Source of the DNA: Candidatus Melainabacteria bacterium
GTDB taxonomy: Bacteria > Cyanobacteriota > Vampirovibrionia > LMEP-6097
DNA: 9,473 bases
Assembly (NCBI GenBank): GCA_028817775.1
Contig: JAPPOW010000224.1
Span: forward strand, 1-9,473
Direction of reading: 5' to 3'
The translations under genes were made by a program, and so were the position numbers. Of the stretch, positions 5,137 to 9,473 are shown piece by piece. The notes under the pieces were generated by a model. That model did not search any database, was not told where the DNA came from, and saw only the letters and a program-made list of their open reading frames with translations. Numbering within the stretch: position 1 is the stretch's first letter; the number at the start of each line of letters is the position of its first letter.

Positions 5137-6243
5137 ATGCTTGAAACTAAAATAAATTACTCACTTGATAATGTTCAAGCAGCTTTTGACGAGCTTGCTC
5201 CTTATGATTTCAAAACTATTCATATTGCAGGTACCAATGGTAAGGGCTCTACTTGCACTTTCTTGGAGCTTTTGTATTTAGTTTGTTTGCCTGAGATCAA
5301 AGTTGGCAAATATACTAGCCCTCATATATGGTCTATCACTGAACGCTTTAGCACCAACGGCAAAGATATACCAGAAATTGAATTGACCGGTCATTGCGAG
5401 CGCATGCGAAGCAATCCAGTAGTTGCGAAGCGAGGTTTAACAGAGTTTGAATTCAAAACCTTGGTTGCTTATGAGTATTTCAAGGCAGAGCAAGTTGATG
5501 TGGCTATATTAGAAACTGGTTTGGGCGGGCGCTTGGATGCTACTAATGTGATTCCTGCTGAGCAGCGCCTGGCTACAGCTATTACTAATGTGGGTATGGA
5601 CCATATGGATTTTCTTGGTAATAGTATTGAAGGTATTCGCCGTGAGAAAGAAGGGATTAAGGCTGAAGGCGTCCCTCATTTTGAACCAGTTGTCATTGCG
5701 ACCCTGAGCGAAGAGAAGGGGAAGCAATCCCCTAATAGCGCAAAGGGGGCAAACTTCTTATTAGCCCTAAAAATCTTTGAATCAATCAATAATCTCAAAG
5801 TGACGGAAGAGCAGAAAGAAGAAGTACTAAAAAAATTACCGCAAAGATATAGAGCAAGATTTGAATATCAAGATGGTGTATTGCTTGATGCTGCTCATAA
5901 TCCAGCGGCAATGACTGAGCTCAATCGTTTTATTAGAAAGGATTTGCCTGGCTTTGAAAGAAGGATTTTTGTTCTAGCTTTCCTTGATAAGGATTATCAA
6001 ACATGTTTAGAAAATTTATTTGAGAATTTACTCGATCCTGATCAAGACCTAGTAATTTTGACTGAAGTAGATTCTCTTCGCGCGACTCCTTCATTTTTAT
6101 TGGATGAACTAATCGATGCTAATAAGATGATTATTACAGACCCTAAAGAAGCAATCCAAACTGCTCAAGAATTAAAAAAAGAATCTGATTTGTTAATAAT
6201 TGCTGGTAGCGTGATGCTACTTAACCAAGCCGAGACCAAGTAA
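5137..6243 (+). CDS. folC: Folylpolyglutamate/dihydrofolate synthase, shortened and repeat-bearing
   Basis: ATP-dependent Mur-ligase-family enzyme that adds glutamate to folates (and may make dihydrofolate). Visible motifs: P-loop GTNGKGST (32-39), YTSPH (59-63), LETGLGGRLDATN (125-137), TNVGMDH (150-156), the likely carbamylated lysine K171 in RREKEGI, and DAAHNP (251-256), which starts the C-terminal domain. The protein is 368 residues; the family is usually about 420-430. Two palindromic repeats are translated in frame. At 85-95 (GHCERMRSNPV) one takes the place of part of a helix before LTEFEF. At ~185-199 the other sits where about 60 residues between the GVP-PVV strand and the N-LLALKIFE helix are missing, including the usual HQ-x-x-N motif. 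The frame is intact, so it may be functional, remodelled or a recent in-frame decay product. Its last 27 bp overlap the 3' end of secG on the other strand. Confidence 0.85.
   Translation: MLETKINYSLDNVQAAFDELAPYDFKTIHIAGTNGKGSTCTFLELLYLVCLPEIKVGKYTSPHIWSITERFSTNGKDIPEIELTGHCERMRSNPVVAKRGLTEFEFKTLVAYEYFKAEQVDVAILETGLGGRLDATNVIPAEQRLATAITNVGMDHMDFLGNSIEGIRREKEGIKAEGVPHFEPVVIATLSEEKGKQSPNSAKGANFLLALKIFESINNLKVTEEQKEEVLKKLPQRYRARFEYQDGVLLDAAHNPAAMTELNRFIRKDLPGFERRIFVLAFLDKDYQTCLENLFENLLDPDQDLVILTEVDSLRATPSFLLDELIDANKMIITDPKEAIQTAQELKKESDLLIIAGSVMLLNQAETK
5389..5419 (+). repeat. 31-bp palindromic repeat, GTCATTGCGAGC family, copy 3 (in folC)
   Basis: Same 13-4-14 architecture as the copies in the radical SAM gene: arms GGTCATTGCGAGC and GCGAAGCAATCCAG around the centre GCAT. 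Only the first base of the left arm differs. It is translated as GHCERMRSNPV, a different reading frame of the repeat from copy 1 although the orientation is the same. The following bases (TTGCGAAGCGAGG, 5423-5435) may belong to a longer version of the element. Confidence 0.85.
5691..5733 (+). repeat. Longer variant of the palindromic repeat, copy 4 (in folC)
   Basis: It begins with GTCATTGCGA (5692-5701) and ends with GAAGCAATCC (5721-5730), as in the other copies, but the centre is 19 bp (CCCTGAGCGAAGAGAAGGG) instead of about 4 bp. The centre's ends, CCCT and AGGG, are complementary and extend the palindrome. Translated in frame as VIATLSEEKGKQSP. It lies at the boundary where FolC lacks its usual segment before the N-LLALKIFE helix. 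Confidence 0.75.
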
Positions 6244-6444
6244 AGCTGAACTGAGCAAAAATATTGCTACTACCACCCAGGTCATATTGTCGAGCTGCTC
6301 GTCAGCACTGGTCTTAACACCTTTGAAACTATGAGCCGCTGAACCAATTGCGCCGAGTCCCTCTGACTTAGGGTCCTTGACTAGGACAAAGAACATCACT
6401 ATTAGTCCTGAAAGAAGTTGTATTGCTGTAAGAATGGTGTTCAT
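6217..6444 (-). CDS. secG: Protein translocase subunit SecG
   Basis: Small inner-membrane subunit of the SecYEG protein-export channel. The 75-residue product has the family layout: a first membrane segment at residues ~3-22 (ILTAIQLLSGLIVMFFVLV), a polar loop with GLGAIGSAAHSFKGVKTSADEQLDNMT, and a second membrane segment at ~53-73. The length is normal. The start is an ATG 8 bp downstream of a TATAAT on the same strand, with no Shine-Dalgarno sequence. It converges on folC, overlapping its last 27 bp, and diverges from the receiver-like gene with only 48 bp between the start codons. Confidence 0.92.
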   Translation of the reverse strand: MNTILTAIQLLSGLIVMFFVLVKDPKSEGLGAIGSAAHSFKGVKTSADEQLDNMTWVVVAIFLLSSALLGLGLVK

Positions 6445-6452
6445 TAACTGGA

Positions 6453-6458
6453 ATTATA
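6453..6458 (-). promoter_or_regulatory. Putative extended -10 box of secG
   Basis: On the - strand the sequence is TGCTATAAT, an extended -10 (TG-n-TATAAT), ending 8 bp before the secG ATG. No -35 is apparent, as expected for extended -10 promoters. The predicted transcript has a leader of about 2 bases or none. Confidence 0.6.
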
Positions 6459-6479
6459 GCAGATATTATTCGAACTTGC

Positions 6480-6485
6480 TATTAT
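6480..6485 (+). promoter_or_regulatory. Putative extended -10 box of the receiver-like gene
   Basis: TGCTATTAT, an extended -10, ends 7 bp before the ATG at 6493. It lies back to back with the secG promoter in the same 48-bp spacer. No Shine-Dalgarno sequence is visible, so a leaderless transcript is predicted. Confidence 0.55.
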
Positions 6486-6492
6486 CACAAAT

Positions 6493-7116
6493 ATGAACAG
6501 GCTAGATAGATTGAAAATTGATGATCGGCGTCAGGTGATTATCGTCGATGATAAGCAAGAGCAGCGTGATTATTTAAATGCACAACTTCAAGATCTTGGA
6601 GTTAAAGCTGCAAATATCACTGAACTTGAAGATATTGATCAATTAGCGGGGATAGCTGAGTTAGCGGCAGCGGACCATCCTATAACTATCATCTGTGATT
6701 CTTATACAGAGAAGGGGCACCGTGACATGATCCGGGAGCTCTTGGTTAAAATGGCAGCTGCAGATCCTGCCCAAATTGATGTCCTTCAACCAAGGTTTGG
6801 TTTTAGGTCTACTGCTGTTAGAAAAATTGCTGAAGGACCAGGAGGACTTTATGTCGCTCATAATGAAAAATTTGGTTGGCCTAGTTTCCCGGCACTTGAC
6901 TTAGAGGAGATTACTAGCTTGAGTGAGCTTTGCCAAGAATTTGATCTATCAACGATGGCTGATTTCTTTGATCAAGTAATTCGTGATGGTTATCGTAGAA
7001 AGTTGGTGCTAATGACTAAAGTTGGTAGAAATGATGAGCAAGTAAGGGTAGCCACAGTTTCTCAAGAGAATCTTGATGGTGATAGAGGGGTTCTTAAAGC
7101 TCTCTGTGCAGTTTAA
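6493..7116 (+). CDS. Receiver-like protein of unknown function
   Basis: I do not recognise a specific family. The 207-residue protein begins like a response-regulator receiver domain: QVIIVDDKQEQRDYLNAQLQDLGV at residues 14-37 has the beta-1 strand with the acidic pair D19/D20 and the following helix. ITIICDSYTEKG (64-75) puts an aspartate, D69, about where a receiver's phosphorylated residue would be. The later conserved Thr/Ser and Lys of receivers are not evident, so the domain may be degenerate or only similar in fold. The second half (from ~100) has no motif I can name and ends without an obvious DNA-binding domain. No kinase gene is nearby. It diverges from secG and its stop overlaps the ylqF stop on the other strand. 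Codon use looks like that of its neighbours. Confidence 0.7.
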   Translation: MNRLDRLKIDDRRQVIIVDDKQEQRDYLNAQLQDLGVKAANITELEDIDQLAGIAELAAADHPITIICDSYTEKGHRDMIRELLVKMAAADPAQIDVLQPRFGFRSTAVRKIAEGPGGLYVAHNEKFGWPSFPALDLEEITSLSELCQEFDLSTMADFFDQVIRDGYRRKLVLMTKVGRNDEQVRVATVSQENLDGDRGVLKALCAV

Positions 7117-7919
7117 TCCAAACAGAATTTACCAATTTTAGCTTCTCGAAAATCTTTGAGGAATAAATCTGCTGCTCTTCCAAGATCTAGCTCACCATTT
7201 TGTTTTAAATTTTTCTTCTCTGCTAGTGCTTGCACTGGATCATTTCCAAATTCAAGCTGATAATGTTCTTCAACAGCTTCTTTGATGAGCCCCATGCCTT
7301 CCCGGGCAATAATTAAATGATCAAAGGCATTATCACCAAGGCAATTACACAGCGCAAGTTTGAGTGCTTGATCATCTGAGTAGAATTTAGGAGGAATGAT
7401 GCCTGGGGTATCAAGTAGTTTGATATTGAGTTTGGATTTAGCGTCAATCCATTGCTGCTGGCGGGTGACCCCAGCCTTGTCTGAGACTTTGGCTTTCTTC
7501 TTTTGTGCAAGCTTGTTGATTAAAGATGATTTACCAACATTGGGGTAACCAACTACCATTACTCTAGTTGGTCTACCGATGATGCCCTTGCTTTTGTACT
7601 TGTCCAAAATTGGTTGGGAGAGTTTTTCGATCTCCTTGATTAATTGTTTGAGTGAAGCTGGGTTCTTAGAGTTGATTGAAATAAATTCTTTCTTGGGGGC
7701 AGCTAGGTCAGACTTGTTAAGGACGGTGATGATAGGTTTGCCTTGAGCCCACTTACTTAAATCTTGATGAGCACTGGCTGCTGGGATGCGGGCGTCTCTA
7801 AGCTCAATGACTATATCTATAACCTGGAGCTTTTCTTTAAGTTCACGTTCAGCTTTGGCGATATGACCAGGATACCAATTAAATTTGGTTGCTTCTTTGT
7901 TATTAGAATTAGAGTCCAA
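7113..7919 (-). CDS. ylqF: Ribosome biogenesis GTPase YlqF (RbgA)
   Basis: Circularly permuted GTPase that helps mature the large ribosomal subunit. The G motifs occur in permuted order: G4 NKSD (68-71), G5 SINSK (81-85), G1 GYPNVGKSS (124-132), G2 around T152 (GVTR), G3 DTPG (170-173). The N-terminal FNWYPGHIAKAERELKEKL (13-31) and DIVIELRDARIPAAS (35-49) are characteristic, as is the helical C-terminal part. 268 residues is near the family norm. The start is a TTG at 7917-7919; an in-frame TAA lies three codons upstream and no ATG or GTG precedes the conserved region. No Shine-Dalgarno sequence is seen. The start overlaps the end of the 50-residue upstream gene by 11 bp, which suggests translational coupling. 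Confidence 0.93.
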   Translation of the reverse strand: MDSNSNNKEATKFNWYPGHIAKAERELKEKLQVIDIVIELRDARIPAASAHQDLSKWAQGKPIITVLNKSDLAAPKKEFISINSKNPASLKQLIKEIEKLSQPILDKYKSKGIIGRPTRVMVVGYPNVGKSSLINKLAQKKKAKVSDKAGVTRQQQWIDAKSKLNIKLLDTPGIIPPKFYSDDQALKLALCNCLGDNAFDHLIIAREGMGLIKEAVEEHYQLEFGNDPVQALAEKKNLKQNGELDLGRAADLFLKDFREAKIGKFCLD

Positions 7920-8061
7920 GAGATTTTAATTGTTCAAAACGTTTTGCTCTAGTTTCCCTATCCATTGGACGAGTTAAATACCAGTAGACGGCTGCAGCAG
8001 CTATCATCATTGCAACAAAAGAAAGCATCACTAAGGTATATCCCAAATTGCTAATTTCCAT
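7909..8061 (-). CDS. Small single-pass membrane protein (50 residues), unknown function
   Basis: This short gene reads MEISNLGYTLVMLSFVAMMI, then AAAAVYWYLTRPMDRETRAKR and FEQLKSLGL. One hydrophobic segment covers residues ~6-28, followed by a basic cytoplasmic-type tail (R31 onward), so the N-terminus is probably outside. The start is well supported: GAGGAG (8069-8074) lies 7 bp before the ATG. The gene overlaps the upstream 81-residue gene by 11 bp and the ylqF start by 11 bp, forming a tightly coupled trio. I do not recognise the family. The good Shine-Dalgarno sequence, the overlaps at both ends and the typical membrane-protein pattern argue that it is real despite its size. Confidence 0.7.
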   Translation of the reverse strand: MEISNLGYTLVMLSFVAMMIAAAAVYWYLTRPMDRETRAKRFEQLKSLGL

Positions 8062-8296
8062 TATTTATCTCCTCATCTAAGTCGTTGATTATTTGCACTG
8101 AACTTCCCAGAAGCGCCAAGCCCATTATAAATAGTATAGCAGCTACTATAAGGCGTAAAACAAAGTTCTCTCCCATTTCATTGCCAAGAACTATCCAGTT
8201 TAATGTCAAAATACCAACTGGACTGCAGAAGATTAAGCCTAATTGCCTATGACCAGTTGATCTATCTTTTGCATATACGTACTTGTCAGACGACAT
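8051..8296 (-). CDS. Small two-pass membrane protein (81 residues), unknown function
   Basis: Begins MSSDKYVYAKDRSTGHRQ, then has two hydrophobic segments at residues ~19-38 (LGLIFCSPVGILTLNWIVLG) and ~46-68 (FVLRLIVAAILFIMGLALLGSSV), and an acidic end (DLDEEINNGN). Both termini would lie on the same side of the membrane. I do not recognise the family. It opens a tightly packed unit with the 50-residue gene and ylqF; the Shine-Dalgarno sequence of the 50-residue gene is inside its last codons. The start has no Shine-Dalgarno sequence but is 7 bp downstream of TGCTATGAC, the same geometry as at other starts in this window. It is 84 bp downstream of fabD, so read-through from fabD is also possible. 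Confidence 0.7.
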   Translation of the reverse strand: MSSDKYVYAKDRSTGHRQLGLIFCSPVGILTLNWIVLGNEMGENFVLRLIVAAILFIMGLALLGSSVQIINDLDEEINNGN

Positions 8297-8303
8297 AGCC
8301 TAA

Positions 8304-8309
8304 GTCATA
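8304..8309 (-). promoter_or_regulatory. Possible extended -10 box of the 81-residue gene
   Basis: On the - strand TGCTATGAC ends 7 bp before the ATG. The hexamer TATGAC matches the -10 consensus at only 4 of 6 positions, but the TGCTA start and the spacing match the boxes of secG, fabD and the receiver-like gene. Confidence 0.35.
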
Positions 8310-8347
8310 GCAAATCAAGGTTAAGGAAACTAAGCAGAGTAAGTGTC

Positions 8348-8360
8348 TACCACAGTGGTA
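8348..8360. promoter_or_regulatory. 13-bp dyad in the fabD / small-gene spacer
   Basis: TACCACAGTGGTA is a perfect palindrome about a central A. Next to it, 8361-8379 is a second, imperfect dyad (TCAGAATAA/TTATGCAGA, 7 of 9 positions). Both lie between the fabD stop and the promoter of the 81-residue gene. They could be an operator or part of an RNA fold at the fabD 3' end. There is no T-run, so I do not call a terminator. The rest of the 8297-8380 spacer holds only the promoter listed separately. Confidence 0.3.
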
Positions 8361-8380
8361 TCAGAATAACTTATGCAGAA

Positions 8381-9328
8381 TTAATTTAGTACTGGTTCAA
8401 GTACTGATTTAAGTTCATCTACTGAACTAATATTCTTAACAGGAAATCTACGCTCTTGCTTCTTGACTAAGCCTGCCAGTACCTTACCTGGACCGACTTC
8501 CCAGATCTCCTCATTCTTGCTAATTAAATCTTTGCAAGTTTGAGTCCACTGAACTGAACCAGTCATTTGTTGTTTGAGATTAGTTTTGATTTCATCTGCT
8601 GCAGTAGTTGCTTGAGCATTAATGTTCTGTAGCACTGGAATCTTAGCGTCTTGGAAATTACACTGGTCAATTAAAGTTGCAAACTCATCAGAAGCTGCTT
8701 GCATCAGTGGTGAGTGGAAGGCACCACCAACATTAAGCGCTATTACTCTAACTTTCATTGAGTTGGCTGTCGCAAACTCTTCTACTTGTTTGCCAAGTTC
8801 TGCCATTGCTTCTTTAGTTCCAGTCGCAACAATTTGTTCTGGTGAGTTGTAGTTGGCTACTGAAGCGCCATCAATACCATCAATGATTTCATTTAGCTTA
8901 GCTTCTTCCATACCAACGATTGCGCTCATGGCACCAACTGGAGCCGCTTCCATCAATTCTGCACGTTTGATAACTAATTTAAGTACATCTTCAAGGCTTA
9001 GTACATCAGCCATATATAGTGCCGAGAACTCTCCTAAACTATGACCTGCTACAAACTGTGGTTGCCCAAGCTTACCATCACTAATTGCTTGCTTGAGACG
9101 AGCAGCAAGGGCAATACTTAAAGTTAAAATTGCTGGTTGAGTATAGAGCGTACGTGCTAGTTCTTCTTCTGGTCCGTTGAAACTTACTTCAGAGATAGAA
9201 GGTGATTTAGCAAAGATTTCATCTGCTTGCTTATAGATGGCTGCAATTTCGCTGCATGCTTCTTGGCTTTCTTTGCCCATACCTACTGATTGAGCGCCTT
9301 GTCCAGGAAATACTATTGAATATGTCAT
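8381..9328 (-). CDS. fabD: Malonyl-CoA:acyl carrier protein transacylase
   Basis: Transfers malonyl from coenzyme A to acyl carrier protein, supplying the extender unit for type II fatty-acid synthesis in the cytoplasm. The 315-residue protein has PGQGAQ (8-13) for the oxyanion region, the nucleophile S97 in GHSLGEFSALY (95-105), R122 in KRAELM, which binds the malonyl carboxylate, the catalytic H205 in GGAFHSPLM, a glutamine near 254 in LKQQMTGSVQW, and the family C-terminal EVGPGKVLAGLVKK (277-290). Length is normal. The ATG follows a TAATAT box by 7 bp and has no Shine-Dalgarno sequence. The usual partners plsX and fabH are not seen directly upstream; a different gene end and a palindromic repeat lie there. 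Confidence 0.97.
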   Translation of the reverse strand: MTYSIVFPGQGAQSVGMGKESQEACSEIAAIYKQADEIFAKSPSISEVSFNGPEEELARTLYTQPAILTLSIALAARLKQAISDGKLGQPQFVAGHSLGEFSALYMADVLSLEDVLKLVIKRAELMEAAPVGAMSAIVGMEEAKLNEIIDGIDGASVANYNSPEQIVATGTKEAMAELGKQVEEFATANSMKVRVIALNVGGAFHSPLMQAASDEFATLIDQCNFQDAKIPVLQNINAQATTAADEIKTNLKQQMTGSVQWTQTCKDLISKNEEIWEVGPGKVLAGLVKKQERRFPVKNISSVDELKSVLEPVLN

Positions 9329-9335
9329 TTAAAGA

Positions 9336-9341
9336 ATATTA
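9336..9341 (-). promoter_or_regulatory. Putative extended -10 box of fabD
   Basis: On the - strand TGCTAATAT, an extended -10, ends 7 bp before the fabD ATG. The position where a -35 would lie falls at the edge of the palindromic repeat at 9359-9388 and does not match TTGACA. A leaderless transcript is predicted. Confidence 0.5.
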
Positions 9342-9358
9342 GCATAAGGAAGCTAGAG

Positions 9359-9388
9359 CTGGATTGCTTAGCTGTGCTCGCAATGACG
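9359..9388 (-). repeat. 30-bp palindromic repeat, GTCATTGCGAGC family, copy 5 (intergenic)
   Basis: Read on the - strand: arms CGTCATTGCGAGC and GCTAAGCAATCCAG around a 3-bp centre (ACA). The left arm is identical to copies 1 and 2; the right arm differs at one base. This is the only copy of this family outside a gene. It lies 4 bp after the stop of the putative upstream gene and 17 bp before the fabD -10 box. As RNA, ATTGC/GCAAT and AGC/GCT can form a small stem. Confidence 0.8.
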
Positions 9389-9392
9389 GTTG

Positions 9393-9473
9393 CTAGGTCT
9401 TAGTCGTGACTGAGGGATTAAACCTTTCAAAGAATTCAGCTCGTACCTCGCTAGGCTGCTTCCAGTCCTTAAT
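9393..9473 (-). CDS. 3' end of an unidentified gene
   Basis: On the - strand a frame is open from the right edge for 26 codons and ends at a TAG (9393-9395). The peptide is IKDWKQPSEVRAEFFERF followed by NPSVTTKT. Its composition is protein-like. The pattern EV-AEFF---P--TT vaguely recalls the C-terminal part of RidA-like proteins, but it is too short to assign and does not look like FabH or PlsX. A palindromic repeat begins 4 bp after the stop, and the gene would read toward fabD. Confidence 0.45.
   Translation of the reverse strand: MKDWKQPSEVRAEFFERFNPSVTTKT

Noticed and set aside
2527..5733. CRISPR array made of the GTCATTGCGAGC repeats
   Set aside because: Copies are few, irregularly spaced from about 90 bp to thousands of bp, occur in both orientations and lie in coding sequence. 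No cas gene is present.
1..9473. HIP1 octamers (GCGATCGC), which would support a typical cyanobacterium
   Set aside because: I found no intact copy; the nearest match is GGCGATCGAC near 3567, which is one base off.
1..9473. tRNA or other structured RNA genes
   Set aside because: No cloverleaf-like or known conserved RNA motif was seen in any intergenic region; the gaps are mostly under 100 bp.

Overview
This is a compact stretch of bacterial chromosome of moderately low GC. It carries housekeeping genes whose sequences look cyanobacterial in the broad sense. S10 has the conserved C-terminus LPAGVDI, and RNase E has the signature EPTGNKGPR...SLPGRY. From family knowledge, a fused radical SAM/DUF2344 gene directly upstream of an RNase E/G gene is an arrangement typical of Cyanobacteria. 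No photosynthesis gene is present and there are no HIP1 (GCGATCGC) sites. My inference is a non-photosynthetic relative such as Melainabacteria/Vampirovibrionia or a neighbouring lineage. No marker in the window proves this.

Layout, left to right. On the + strand: a possible 3' scrap of a gene (1-78), rpsJ (200-529), an 88-bp palindromic intergenic element (535-622), a 933-residue radical SAM protein (630-3431), rne (3506-5065) and folC (5137-6243). secG (6217-6444) lies on the - strand, overlaps folC tail to tail, and diverges from a receiver-like protein (6493-7116, +). That gene overlaps ylqF (7113-7919, -) tail to tail. Upstream of ylqF on the same strand are two overlapping small membrane-protein genes (50 and 81 residues), then fabD (8381-9328). 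The right edge holds what looks like the 3' end of another - strand gene. The genes cover translation and ribosome assembly (rpsJ, ylqF), RNA decay (rne), folate and fatty-acid synthesis (folC, fabD) and protein export (secG).

The most interesting layer is repetitive DNA. Five copies of a short palindromic repeat (arms like GTCATTGCGAGC and GAAGCAATCC) are scattered here. Four lie inside protein-coding genes and keep the frame open. Two form the inverted ends of an exactly 150-bp (50-codon) segment in the linker of the radical SAM protein. Two sit in folC, one exactly where about 60 normally present residues are missing. A separate octamer repeat (GCTGTARC / GYTACAGC) occurs as two oppositely oriented tandem arrays inside the radical SAM gene. 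A third palindrome (TGTCATCCTGAGG arms) fills the rpsJ/radical SAM gap. The first family resembles the in-frame palindromic elements described in Rickettsia.

A second pattern is promoter placement. Six genes carry a (T)GCTATAAT-like -10 box ending only 7-8 bp before the start codon (11 bp for rpsJ), without a Shine-Dalgarno sequence. This predicts leaderless or near-leaderless mRNAs. rne and the 50-residue gene instead have clear Shine-Dalgarno sequences.
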